Virus record (IMG/VR): IMGVR_UViG_3300046616_000205
Coordinates: 1 to 61,609 of that record
DNA from: a virus
Length of the DNA stretch: 61,609 nucleotides
Strand: one strand, 5' to 3'
This document shows, piece by piece, positions 30,380-37,405 of this stretch. Positions within the stretch are counted from its first letter, which is position 1. Each line of letters starts with the position of its first letter. A model generated the notes under the pieces. The model ran no database searches, was not told the DNA's origin, and saw only the letters and a list, made by a program, of their open reading frames with translations. The position numbers were made by a program, and so were the translations under genes.

Positions 30380-30656
30380 CACTCGTCGTCCCCGCGTCCC
30401 TACCTGGTTCGATCGCTTCAACCGCTATCGTATCGCTGCGGCGTTCCTGTACGCGTTGTTCATCTTGACCATGATCGGGATGTTTAGTGGACATCCTGTG
30501 AAGGAATGGATGCCGGTGTGGGGGACTCGTGCACTTTTCTGGACTGGCTTGCTGGTTTTGACTGTGGCACTTGCGATGGATGCTTATGAGGTCTACGCTG
30601 GTAAGCGAAGGGTGAAGCACTTGATCGACAAGAAAAAGAGTCAGCGCAAGCCCTAG
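30372..30656 (+). CDS. Two-pass membrane protein
   Basis: 94 residues. Basic N-terminus, helices YRIAAAFLYALFILTMIGMF and ALFWTGLLVLTVALAMDAY, then a strongly basic tail (KHLIDKKKSQRKP). Function unknown. Confidence 0.65.
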   Translation: MNNTRRPRVPTWFDRFNRYRIAAAFLYALFILTMIGMFSGHPVKEWMPVWGTRALFWTGLLVLTVALAMDAYEVYAGKRRVKHLIDKKKSQRKP

Positions 30657-30665
30657 GAGTAGAAC

Positions 30666-30737
30666 ATGATCCAGTTTTACCCAGTCTGGCGGACATGCTT
30701 ATTACGTGTATGCGTAAGAAGCCACCCAGGGCCCTAG
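30666..30737 (+). CDS. Possible 23-aa reading frame
   Basis: ATG with CTAGGAGTAG upstream; MIQFYPVWRTCLLRVCVRSH. Its ribosome site is good, but nothing else supports it. It lies in a 192-base gap that otherwise holds hairpins. Confidence 0.25.
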   Translation: MIQFYPVWRTCLLRVCVRSHPGP

Positions 30738-30778
30738 GCCACTGAGTAGGGGAGAGCCCCACGATCTCTCCCACGGGG

Positions 30779-30817
30779 CACCCGCCGGGCTTCGAATGGA
30801 CCTCAGTCCGGCGGGTG
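30779..30817 (+). terminator. Hairpin terminator
   Basis: CACCCGCCGG / CCGGCGGGTG, 10-bp stem, 19-base loop, before the next gene. Confidence 0.6.
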
Positions 30818-30848
30818 TCTGCCCCCATAAAAGAAAGTGAACCTCCAA

Positions 30849-31358
30849 ATGAGCACCGCAATTACGCCCCAGGTAAGTGACTGGCACGAATTGCTGACTG
30901 CTGTGGAGAGCGACGAGGGTGTTTTTCGTGTAACGATGGAGACCCTCCGTCAGCTCGAAGGACGTCAGCGAGTCGGTAAGCATATCCTCTCTTCCATCGA
31001 GGACAAGCTTAGGACACTAGGTATCGGGCATCTCCCCAAGGAACTGCCCAATCGTCAGCAGCAAACGGTACTTCTGTACCGGGTCGGTACGCCTGCCAGC
31101 GTACTGGTTCAGGCCGTGCAGGAAGGCCTGACTGAATCCCCCTCGCCTGAGGCGTATCAAATCCTGCGCCGCCTCAACACTCTTCCGAATCCGGACGATG
31201 TTGTCTCCAAGGAAGAAATCGCCACAACCACCAATGAAGATCTGCTCCCCGCAGTTCTCAAGTTGCTTGCTTCCGTCGGCATGGCAACACCCAATCCAGT
31301 ACCCATCAAGTCGAGTGACGGTAAGGTGGTGGACATCACCGACTTGTTGGCAAAGTGA
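30849..31358 (+). CDS. Hypothetical helical protein, 169 aa
   Basis: 169 residues from ATG 30849 (GTG 30837 is an alternative). Helical, soluble: VFRVTMETLRQLEGRQRVGK, LLYRVGTPASVLVQAVQEGL. Ends before two terminators. Function unknown. Confidence 0.6.
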   Translation: MSTAITPQVSDWHELLTAVESDEGVFRVTMETLRQLEGRQRVGKHILSSIEDKLRTLGIGHLPKELPNRQQQTVLLYRVGTPASVLVQAVQEGLTESPSPEAYQILRRLNTLPNPDDVVSKEEIATTTNEDLLPAVLKLLASVGMATPNPVPIKSSDGKVVDITDLLAK

Positions 31359-31383
31359 ATGGCAGACTCACTGTGTAAAGCAG

Positions 31384-31416
31384 CCCCTCCGGAACGTAGC
31401 GGTCGTTCCGGAGGGG
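31384..31416 (+). terminator. Strong hairpin terminator
   Basis: CCCCTCCGGAACG / CGTTCCGGAGGGG, 13-bp perfect stem followed by TTT. A second GC-rich hairpin (GCCCCGGAC / GTTCGGGGC) follows at 31428-31449. Confidence 0.8.
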
Positions 31417-31460
31417 TTTGGTTGAGGCCCCGGACAGATGGATGGTTCGGGGCTTTTGCC

Positions 31461-31490
31461 TGCGACATTGGCATGCTTCTTAGGTACACT
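31461..31490 (+). promoter_or_regulatory. Candidate promoter
   Basis: TGCGAC (31461-31466), 18-base spacer, TACACT (31485-31490), just after two terminators and 37 bases before the next gene. Confidence 0.35.
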
Positions 31491-31527
31491 TCTTACAACT
31501 CAAACCGACAGTGCAAAGGAGCACGAA

Positions 31528-31719
31528 GTGAATGCCGTCGAGCTGGAAATCGAGTGCATGGACCCGGCTGATTACTGGCGAATGCACAGTAAGGGCTGGC
31601 ACCAGGCTGGCGATGTAGCGGGTTACTGTCATTACCCAAACCTCGCCAATTTCTACTACGACCTAGAAGAAGACGCCGACTGGATTTTGTCCCAGGTTTT
31701 CGGTATCAGCGCTAACTAA
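31528..31719 (+). CDS. Hypothetical acidic protein
   Basis: 63 residues from GTG 31528 (AAAGGAG site). Rich in Tyr, Trp and acid (YCHYPNLANFYYDLEEDADW). Function unknown. Confidence 0.6.
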   Translation: MNAVELEIECMDPADYWRMHSKGWHQAGDVAGYCHYPNLANFYYDLEEDADWILSQVFGISAN

Positions 31720-31739
31720 CACCTGTCAGGGGATCACGG

Positions 31740-32021
31740 GTGTATGCTCGACTTAGCCCCGGCTTCGGCTGGACCTATCAGGACGAGACGGGCGTTCACC
31801 CGATCGTCTTGAGTAATGTTCAGAGGTATGCTGGAATGGTAAGTGGTAAAGCGGTGCATGATGGCCGCCTCTGGGCCCGACCTCTTCCGGAGTTCGAGGC
31901 TCTGTCCGTGAACGGTATAGAGTGGAAGCCGTTCTACCAACTACGAGCGTTAATCCCTTGGGAGACGCATGTGCAACAAGTGGAATTGCCTGTGCAAGGC
32001 ACCGACGAACGTGCTGCTTGA
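31740..32021 (+). CDS. Hypothetical protein
   Basis: 93 residues from GTG 31740. Strand-rich and aromatic (PGFGWTYQDETGVHPIVLSN). Overlaps the next gene by 53 bases. Function unknown. Confidence 0.55.
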   Translation: MYARLSPGFGWTYQDETGVHPIVLSNVQRYAGMVSGKAVHDGRLWARPLPEFEALSVNGIEWKPFYQLRALIPWETHVQQVELPVQGTDERAA

Positions 32022-32175
32022 GGCTTTCATGGAAGTCTGGAATGCCAACTGGACTTCCAAGGAAGAAGCGTACATCCTCACGGAGCCAGATATCGCAGGT
32101 CCGTTGACTGAGCTTGATCGGCGTCAGCGGGCAGAGAAGAACCTCCGTCGCCGTAAGCAGTGGGGCGATTACTAA
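31969..32175 (+). CDS. Hypothetical protein
   Basis: 68 residues; GGGAGACG site. CNKWNCLCK at the N-terminus, basic helical C-terminus (ELDRRQRAEKNLRRRKQWG). Followed by a terminator. Confidence 0.55.
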   Translation: MCNKWNCLCKAPTNVLLEAFMEVWNANWTSKEEAYILTEPDIAGPLTELDRRQRAEKNLRRRKQWGDY

Positions 32176-32203
32176 GGGTACTGAGCTTGCGTTCGGTACC
32201 CTT
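32174..32203 (+). terminator. Hairpin terminator
   Basis: AAGGGTAC / GTACCCTT with a 14-base loop; overlaps the stop codon of the preceding gene and a promoter candidate. Confidence 0.55.
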
Positions 32204-32215
32204 GCTGCTTAGAGT
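32187..32215 (+). promoter_or_regulatory. Promoter overlapping a terminator
   Basis: TTGCGT (32187-32192), 17-base spacer, TAGAGT (32210-32215). The -35 lies in the loop of the terminator at 32174-32203, repeating the arrangement at 4119-4160. Confidence 0.45.
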
Positions 32216-32241
32216 GGTTCCCACAACAGATAGGACAAAGC

Positions 32242-32556
32242 ATGAGTGACGACCAGTTTGACGACATCATCAAGAACTTACCTGAGGGCCCGAGCGAAGG
32301 CAGCAAACTGGAGAACATCTGGCAGGCCTTAGAGGCACTCTGGCCAGAGTTCTACGAAGGCATGTTGGTCAAGGGCTTACTTGTGGCTGAGTACGTTGAC
32401 AATGACGGTGAACGGATTCTGAGGTACATTTCCTCTCCCAACACCGCTCCCTGGGACGCCCTGGGCATGATTGAGTCCGCACGTGGGGACGCATCTGACT
32501 TAGCCCGAGGTGCCACCTTCCTGTACGACGATGGGGAAGACGACGATGACGAATGA
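32242..32556 (+). CDS. Hypothetical acidic protein
   Basis: 104 residues, very acidic C-terminus (DDGEDDDDE). Contains LENIWQALEALWPEFYEGML. Function unknown. Confidence 0.65.
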   Translation: MSDDQFDDIIKNLPEGPSEGSKLENIWQALEALWPEFYEGMLVKGLLVAEYVDNDGERILRYISSPNTAPWDALGMIESARGDASDLARGATFLYDDGEDDDDE

Positions 32557-32668
32557 TGAATGTGTCCTAGGACATGCGTGGGAAGTTTACTCCGGGGACT
32601 GCGTGAATTGCATCAATTGTGATGCCGTAGGTGAAGTAACAGTCACTTATGAGCCTGAGGACGATTGA
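32546..32668 (+). CDS. Small Cys protein
   Basis: 40 residues. GHAWEVYSGDCVNCINCDAV is a His/Cys knuckle (C-x2-C-x2-C). Overlaps both neighbours (TGATG downstream). Function unknown. Confidence 0.55.
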   Translation: MTNDECVLGHAWEVYSGDCVNCINCDAVGEVTVTYEPEDD

Positions 32669-32823
32669 TGTTCTACTGCAACCCGTGTGCGGAGGAACAG
32701 GATTGGCCGTTGAGTTTCTCCAAGAGTTTCGGCGCATGTGAAATGTGCGGGAAGGTCAAGGCTTGCAACGATGTACCCAGTCGTTGTCTCCCTCCCTCCA
32801 AGAAACAGGATCCCACGAAGTAA
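32668..32823 (+). CDS. Small zinc-ribbon protein
   Basis: 51 residues, TGATG overlap. YCNPCAEEQDWPLSFSKSFG then CEMCGKVKACND form a CxxC-CxxC ribbon. Function unknown. Confidence 0.6.
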   Translation: MFYCNPCAEEQDWPLSFSKSFGACEMCGKVKACNDVPSRCLPPSKKQDPTK

Positions 32824-32883
32824 TCCAACCTCGACAGGTATACTGAAGCCAATCAAAGTTGAGGGCACCCCGCTGAAAGGTGA

Positions 32884-33066
32884 GTGAGTGCAATGGTTCG
32901 CAAGTTCTTATCTCTCGAAGGAGAAATCGTGGCAGAGGAAGAGTGGAAGCCTAAGCCAACGGACTTATGCTTCTATTGCGATTGGCCGCTCGTCGCGGCT
33001 GATACCCACCCTTGCACATTGTTCGGCGGTAGCCATGAATTCGTGACACTCGTCACGGTTGCATAG
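32884..33066 (+). CDS. Small Cys protein
   Basis: 60 residues from GTG 32884 (AAAGG site). DLCFYCDWPLVAADTHPCTL holds a CxxC and a distal His/Cys pair; zinc binding likely. A TATACT hexamer (32839-32844) lies upstream. Confidence 0.55.
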   Translation: MSAMVRKFLSLEGEIVAEEEWKPKPTDLCFYCDWPLVAADTHPCTLFGGSHEFVTLVTVA

Positions 33067-33072
33067 AAACCC

Positions 33073-33273
33073 GTGGACGCAATGGAAAAACAATCCTTGC
33101 GTTTAGGTGATCCGCTCCCCCGCCCGCAAAACGAACGGTCAGAGCTAGATGCCTTAACGCACACTTTGTTCTGGCAGATGGCTCTTCGAGAATTCGATGA
33201 GTACGGTTCCCGATTACAAGCAAGGCTGCTCTATCACAATAACTCGGCCTCACGTAAAGGATCGACGACATGA
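33073..33273 (+). CDS. Hypothetical protein
   Basis: 66 residues from GTG 33073. Helical centre (LDALTHTLFWQMALREFDEY). ATGA overlap with the next gene. Function unknown. Confidence 0.55.
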   Translation: MDAMEKQSLRLGDPLPRPQNERSELDALTHTLFWQMALREFDEYGSRLQARLLYHNNSASRKGSTT

Positions 33274-33515
33274 CTACAGCACTTCAGACCACTGAGCAGG
33301 TTACCTTCCCGCCTCTGACAACGGCAGATCGTTCGGACGCATACGAGTCCACCGCAGTACAGGCGCTTGTTCGTGTAGTTAAGAACAGTAGGGATCTGCT
33401 GTTCGACAGCCACTCCTTCAATAAGCATGAGCCTGCGCTCATCGCGAACGGGTGGCAGGTCGTTGAGGACGTCCGTGAGGCCGTTCTGAATCCTCCGAGG
33501 GACACCGAGAACTGA
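33270..33515 (+). CDS. Hypothetical helical protein
   Basis: 81 residues, GGATCG site. Helical (AVQALVRVVKNSRDLLFDSH). Function unknown. Confidence 0.6.
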   Translation: MTTALQTTEQVTFPPLTTADRSDAYESTAVQALVRVVKNSRDLLFDSHSFNKHEPALIANGWQVVEDVREAVLNPPRDTEN

Positions 33516-33516
33516 G

Positions 33517-33726
33517 TTGGCTACGCCGACCGTAGAGAAGGCACCCCCAAAGGTTATTTACACCTGCTGTGAAGTTTGGCAGAGTGCTGAAGTCCTGGTT
33601 GAACCTTGCTGGGTGTGCGGCGTTACAGGTACTGCTGTGCGGCTTACAGAGTTACCTGACTTCCATCCCTGGACAAAGATCCAGTACATGTCACACAATC
33701 AAACAGCTACACGACCCTACCTCTGA
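33517..33726 (+). CDS. Hypothetical Cys protein
   Basis: 69 residues from TTG 33517, starting 1 base after the previous stop. TCCEVWQSAEVLVEPCWVCG is a probable zinc ribbon. The TTG start is the weakest point. Confidence 0.5.
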   Translation: MATPTVEKAPPKVIYTCCEVWQSAEVLVEPCWVCGVTGTAVRLTELPDFHPWTKIQYMSHNQTATRPYL

Positions 33727-33731
33727 CGTTT

Positions 33732-33755
33732 AAGGCCCTGCTTCTGCAGGGCCTT
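33732..33755 (+). terminator. Hairpin terminator
   Basis: AAGGCCCTGC / GCAGGGCCTT with a 4-base loop and following T. Confidence 0.75.
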
Positions 33756-33784
33756 TGACGTGGAACCCCCATAGCTAGTACAGT
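33755..33784 (+). promoter_or_regulatory. Promoter for the sigma-factor operon
   Basis: TTGACG (33755-33760), 18-base spacer, TACAGT (33779-33784). It abuts the terminator and lies 31 bases before the first gene of the operon containing the sigma factor. Confidence 0.45.
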
Positions 33785-33814
33785 TAGTGAAGCCGAACCC
33801 CTGGAGAGGACAGC

Positions 33815-34003
33815 ATGAGCAAGCCTAAAATCAAGGTGGGTACCAAGCCCTTCACTCTGCGGAATCCTGTTCCTCCGGAGTACCGGCGTGAGAACTACAT
33901 GACTGCGATCGCTCGCATGTACGGTGAGGGTATCTGCTCCAAGGAGACGGCCCTGTCCATGGCAGAGCGCGTCGAAGTGATGGTAGGAGAGGGAAGTGAA
34001 TGA
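33815..34003 (+). CDS. Hypothetical basic protein
   Basis: 62 residues, GAGAGGA site. Basic first half (KPKIKVGTKPFTLRNPVPP), helical second half. ATGA overlap with the sigma-factor gene, so the two are co-translated. Confidence 0.6.
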   Translation: MSKPKIKVGTKPFTLRNPVPPEYRRENYMTAIARMYGEGICSKETALSMAERVEVMVGEGSE

Positions 34004-34719
34004 GCGACGATTTCGACAGCCTGGTGGAAGCGGTCCGGCAGAAGGTTTACCGGAAATACCACACCTCTCCTATTGTGGAGGATCTGGTACAGGAGGCAAG
34101 TCTCCAAGCTTGGAGGATGCATGTCGATAACAAAGAAGACCCCTACATTCTCTTCTGGGTACCTAAGCAGGTTGTGAAGTTTCTCGGACCGAAGCCTGCC
34201 CCTTTTACTGGCAGTGCCAGTGGGCACGGAGGTAATCGTCAGACGGTTACCACTACCAATGGGGACGCTAACCGAGAGAAGATCAAGCAAGCCCAACAGA
34301 CATATTTCAGTCTGCATGGAAAGCAGCCGTCCAATGCCGAGATCGGTCGAATGATCGGCATGGAGCCTCGCCGTGTCAGTAAGTACGTCAATCGAGCGAA
34401 CTTCCATCTGGCTGATGCTCCGGAAAACCCGACGATCACTCACATCGACGAATGGTCTGAGGAATTCTCTGGCGGAGACATGTCCTACAATCGTGCGGTG
34501 TCTATTGAGGGTTTTGAAGACACCACGGTTGACCGGCTTCTGGTAGAGGATCTGCTTCCGGAGCTGAAAGAGCGGGCCCGAGAGGTTATCTACCTGCGGT
34601 ATTGGGCAGATATGCCACAAGCAGATATCGCCCGAGAACTGGATATCAGCCCGGCGTACACTCACCGAGTGCATAAAGAAGCCCTGGACGAGTTGCGTGT
34701 ATTGTTGGGAGTGTCTTGA
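34000..34719 (+). CDS. Sigma-70 family RNA polymerase sigma factor
   Basis: 239 residues. Region 2 near residues 20-40 (PIVEDLVQEASLQAW), region 3-like helix-turn-helix near 105-135 (YFSLHGKQPSNAEIGRMIG), and region 4 at about 185-235 (REVIYLRYWADMPQADIARE, then LDISPAYTHRVHKEALDEL). The plan fits FliA/SigB-like alternative sigma factors. It would redirect host RNA polymerase to phage promoters; the TTGAC-17/18-TANANT boxes found across the window are candidate targets. It lies in an operon with small Cys proteins. Confidence 0.85.
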   Translation: MSDDFDSLVEAVRQKVYRKYHTSPIVEDLVQEASLQAWRMHVDNKEDPYILFWVPKQVVKFLGPKPAPFTGSASGHGGNRQTVTTTNGDANREKIKQAQQTYFSLHGKQPSNAEIGRMIGMEPRRVSKYVNRANFHLADAPENPTITHIDEWSEEFSGGDMSYNRAVSIEGFEDTTVDRLLVEDLLPELKERAREVIYLRYWADMPQADIARELDISPAYTHRVHKEALDELRVLLGVS

Positions 34720-34916
34720 TGAATCTCAACTGTATGTTATGCGGGGAGTTATTCACCCAGGGCGACCACGACGTATGTGCGGGTTGCTCAAGGCCTTCTC
34801 ACTTAGAGACCTGCGGGCAATTAGAGCCCGTGATGCGTGAAGGGGAAGTGTACTTTTACTTCTTCTGTACGCGATGCAATGAAGATATTCCCGAGTATGA
34901 ATGGAACGAACAGTGA
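34719..34916 (+). CDS. Small zinc-ribbon protein
   Basis: 65 residues from ATG 34719 (TGATG overlap with the sigma gene). CMLCGELFTQGDHDVCAGCS and CTRCNEDIPEYEW suggest two zinc sites, RING-like in outline. Function unknown. Confidence 0.6.
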   Translation: MNLNCMLCGELFTQGDHDVCAGCSRPSHLETCGQLEPVMREGEVYFYFFCTRCNEDIPEYEWNEQ

Positions 34917-35131
34917 GCCACTACGACGAGCCGGTACGCTTATCCGTTAGCTTTACCGCACCCGACCCGACGAGTATTGTCTTACAGGGCGAGGCTCTGG
35001 ATGCTTTCTACGTCTGGTTAGAATCCGGCAGCGACGAGGACCACGACGATTTTATCGATAAGCTGACTGACCAGTGCGAGGACCACATCGCGCAGTGGAC
35101 CATGATTGAGGAATGGAATCACGACTGCTGA
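34913..35131 (+). CDS. Hypothetical acidic protein
   Basis: 72 residues from GTG 34913 (GTGA overlap; ATG 34901 also possible). Very acidic second half (VWLESGSDEDHDDFIDKLTD). Function unknown. Confidence 0.6.
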   Translation: MSHYDEPVRLSVSFTAPDPTSIVLQGEALDAFYVWLESGSDEDHDDFIDKLTDQCEDHIAQWTMIEEWNHDC

Positions 35132-35313
35132 TGGCCCGACGAGGTTCACTCCATCATAAGGCAAAGCTTGATGACGACAAGGTTCGCGCTATACGCGAGG
35201 AATATGCACAAGGCGGCACTTCGTACTTCAAGCTGGCTATGAAATACGACATCGAATCTACCGACACCATCGGTAAGATCATACGACGAAAGGCCTGGAC
35301 ACACGTATGCTGA
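35131..35313 (+). CDS. Stand-alone HTH domain related to the phage HNH nuclease
   Basis: 60 residues from ATG 35131 (TGATG overlap). AKLDDDKVRAIREEYAQGGT ... DTIGKIIRRKAWTHV aligns with the C-terminus of the HNH nuclease at 8592-9080 (AKMDEEKVLELRKDWAEGAW ... RTIGSILRGELWTHV). This looks like the DNA-recognition domain without its nuclease, either a remnant or a free regulator. Confidence 0.65.
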   Translation: MARRGSLHHKAKLDDDKVRAIREEYAQGGTSYFKLAMKYDIESTDTIGKIIRRKAWTHVC

Positions 35314-35897
35314 CTCTCAAGAAGGAAGACGGCCCCGCTGACCTCGCGGGTGTCACCAAGATGGCTGTCGGTGTCTCCTGGGACCCGACAAGCGGTGCGT
35401 CCGGAGGTGCGATGGGCTTCCTCAAGCGCAAGCGCGGTACGGACCTCGACCTGATCGCCGTTCTGATGGTTGGAAACGAACCGGCGAGGCTTGCGGGTCT
35501 TGACTCGCTGGACCCGCTTCAGAACGGCTCTGTGACCCACTCAGGCGACAACCAGACTGGGCACGGTGCTGGAGACGACGAGACCGTCACAATCGATTTC
35601 GCAGCCGCTAACAGCTCTCCGGTCACCTCGGTCGTGTTCGTGGCTACCGCCTTCAAGAAGGGTTCCGATTTCGGCAAGGCGCGCAACGTCAGCTTCAAGG
35701 TCTACGATGCGAGTGGCGGAAGTTCCGAGCAGGTAGCGGACATCTGGCCTTCGCTGATGGGAAATGCCAATGCCAATGCCGTCGCCAAGGCGACCAAGGG
35801 CGCTGATGGTACGTGGCAGCTCGAAGTCCTGAATGTCCCCGGCAAGATCAGGCAGGGTGACGAGCAGTCGCTTCTGCGCTTCGCCGTCGACAAGTAA
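35307..35897 (+). CDS. TerD-family protein
   Basis: 196 residues. Nearly every TerD landmark is present: MAVGVSWDPTSGASGG, LDLIAVLM, DPLQNGSVTHSGDNQTGHGA, GDDETVTIDF, VVFVATAFKKGSDFGKARNV, QVADIWPSLMGNANANAVAK and DEQSLLRFAVDK. TerD proteins bind calcium through Asp-rich loops and occur in Ter operons linked to tellurite resistance, phage inhibition and stress. Phage copies may counter a host Ter system or act in a related signalling role. Confidence 0.9.
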   Translation: MLTLKKEDGPADLAGVTKMAVGVSWDPTSGASGGAMGFLKRKRGTDLDLIAVLMVGNEPARLAGLDSLDPLQNGSVTHSGDNQTGHGAGDDETVTIDFAAANSSPVTSVVFVATAFKKGSDFGKARNVSFKVYDASGGSSEQVADIWPSLMGNANANAVAKATKGADGTWQLEVLNVPGKIRQGDEQSLLRFAVDK

Positions 35898-35898
35898 A

Positions 35899-35943
35899 AG
35901 CCGGTCGTCCCTGCCTCACTGGATGGGGGCAGGGGCGGCCTTT
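35899..35943 (+). terminator. Hairpin terminator
   Basis: CCCTGCC / GGCAGGG core with imperfect CCGG.CG / CGG.CC extensions and T-rich flank, downstream of the TerD gene. Confidence 0.6.
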
Positions 35944-35956
35944 ACTCGGAGGAACA

Positions 35957-36478
35957 ATGTCTTTCAATTTGACTGCACTTATTCGGGCCGCTCGTGAAGA
36001 GATCGGCGAACCTGATGTATCTCTAATCGCTAAGCATGTACTTCCACAGATCCCAGAAGATGAACGCGATAGGTTGCTAGAGGCCGCGCTACGGCATCAT
36101 GCCCGTATGTATCTGAGCAGTGAACGTCGTGGTATCTTCGAGGGTGAAGATGAAAACGAGTTCGAAGGTACTGTCATAGAGAGTTCCCCTGTTAAGGGTG
36201 CTCGTAAGCCTCATCTCGGCACGTCGGTGAAAACCGTGCGAGAAGCGTGGAAGGCACGTCTCGATTACGCGTATCACACTGAAGGTGGATACAAGAAGTT
36301 GCGGGACATGACGTACGCAGACTTCATGTTCGCAGTGGACGAGCGAAAGACGATCGCACAGACGAATCTCGCAGAGGCCAAGGTTCTCGAATCGCGTGCT
36401 AAGCTCCTGGAGAAGCACGGAGTAGCTGTCTTTGGAGAGCTTCCAGAGAACGTGCAGAAAACAGAACTGAGTAAGTAA
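35957..36478 (+). CDS. Hypothetical protein, 173 aa, beside the hairpin array
   Basis: 173 residues, CGGAGGA site. Helical: ALIRAAREEIGEPDVSLIAK, LLEAALRHHARMYLSSERRG, then an acidic segment and a basic C-terminal half (TSVKTVREAWKARLDYAYHT, AKVLESRAKLLEKHGVAVFG). Possibly nucleic-acid binding. It is followed directly by the first three hairpins and the Transposase_20-type gene, so a joint role is possible. Function not recognised. Confidence 0.6.
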   Translation: MSFNLTALIRAAREEIGEPDVSLIAKHVLPQIPEDERDRLLEAALRHHARMYLSSERRGIFEGEDENEFEGTVIESSPVKGARKPHLGTSVKTVREAWKARLDYAYHTEGGYKKLRDMTYADFMFAVDERKTIAQTNLAEAKVLESRAKLLEKHGVAVFGELPENVQKTELSK

Positions 36479-36487
36479 CACAAACCC

Positions 36488-36661
36488 CCTTGCAAAGCCA
36501 CTCTATCCGCGAAATCTAAGATCAGTACGCTTTGCAAGGTTCAAAACTTCTTGTTGAACTATTAATCAGACGAAACCCACTCACCGGTCGTTCAACAAGA
36601 TTAAACTCCTTAGCCCAGCTAAATATCTCTCGCAACCTAAGCGATCCACGTTGGGCTAAGG
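36488..36661 (+). repeat. Hairpin array 1: three hairpins with conserved 30-base loops
   Basis: Units at 36488-36539, 36549-36600 and 36608-36661. Each has an 11-12 bp stem (CCTTGCAAAGC/GCTTTGCAAGG; TCTTGTTGAAC/GTTCAACAAGA; CCTTAGCCCAGC/GTTGGGCTAAGG, one G-T) around exactly 30 loop bases. In every loop 11 bases precede and 9 follow the core CGAAATCTAA, CGAAACCCAC or CGCAACCTAA. Stem bases differ between units but stay complementary. The array fills the gap between two coding genes. Confidence 0.85.
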
Positions 36662-36682
36662 CTTCACAAAGGATTCAATCTA

Positions 36683-37399
36683 ATGCAACTCTTCGACCCC
36701 TTTCTAAAAATGAAGGCCGAAAGCGTTGACGATCTGGAACGCATTCGCATCGCCAGTGAAAATCGCCTACGGCAGTTGACCCGAGATACTGTCGACTCAG
36801 ACGGTGAAGAGCGCGGGTACGGTTTGACTCTAGACCACCCTGATGTAGCGATTCAGGCGGGTGTCGTTGAAGGTCTCGTCACACTGGAGAAGCAGGCTAT
36901 TCGAGGTCTGGAGCAGGCACTCAAGAAGCATGCTCTAGGTCCGTGGATTCAGCACCCGTCACAGAAGGGTATCGGTCTCAAAATGGCTGCCCGTCTGTTG
37001 TCGACTGTCGGAGACCCGTACTGGAACACTCTCTACGATCGTCCTCGTAAGTTGAGTGAGTTGTGGCAGTACTGTGGGCATGGGTCCGCTTCTGTTAAGC
37101 GGAAGGGTCAGCAGGTATTCTGGTCACCCGAAGCCAAGATGCGTGTGTATCTCATCGCAGTGAGCATCTTGAAGGTAGGCGCACCTGATCTACGTCAGGT
37201 GTATTACGACCGGAAGGCTGAAACAGAAGGGCGTCCACATGCGGTAGTATGTGTGCGCTGTGGTCCTTCAGGGAAGCCTGCGCAGATAGGTTCACCGTGG
37301 TCGGACGGACACCGTCACGCAGATGCCTTGCGGATCCTCGGTAGGGAATTCCTTCGAGACCTATGGCTTGAAGCCAAACGACTGCACGAAGAGGACTAA
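36683..37399 (+). CDS. IS110-type Transposase_20-domain protein lacking the RuvC-like domain
   Basis: 238 residues; ATG 36683 follows an AAAGGA site. Residues about 95-235 match the C-terminal Transposase_20 domain of IS110/IS1111 transposases: KGIGLKMAARLLSTVGDP (helix-hairpin-helix), RKLSELWQYCGHGSASVKRK, AKMRVYLIAVSILKVGAPDL, RQVYYDRKAE and ALRILGREFLRDLWLEAKRL. The N-terminal DEDD RuvC-like catalytic domain of true IS110 enzymes is missing; instead there is a charged coiled region. No IS ends were found. The gene is bracketed by seven structured hairpins, so an RNA- or DNA-hairpin-binding role is the leading idea. Ser residues in GHGSASVKRKG lie where IS110 carries its catalytic Ser, but activity is unproven. 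Confidence 0.7.
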   Translation: MQLFDPFLKMKAESVDDLERIRIASENRLRQLTRDTVDSDGEERGYGLTLDHPDVAIQAGVVEGLVTLEKQAIRGLEQALKKHALGPWIQHPSQKGIGLKMAARLLSTVGDPYWNTLYDRPRKLSELWQYCGHGSASVKRKGQQVFWSPEAKMRVYLIAVSILKVGAPDLRQVYYDRKAETEGRPHAVVCVRCGPSGKPAQIGSPWSDGHRHADALRILGREFLRDLWLEAKRLHEED

Positions 37400-37405
37400 A
37401 AGTTT

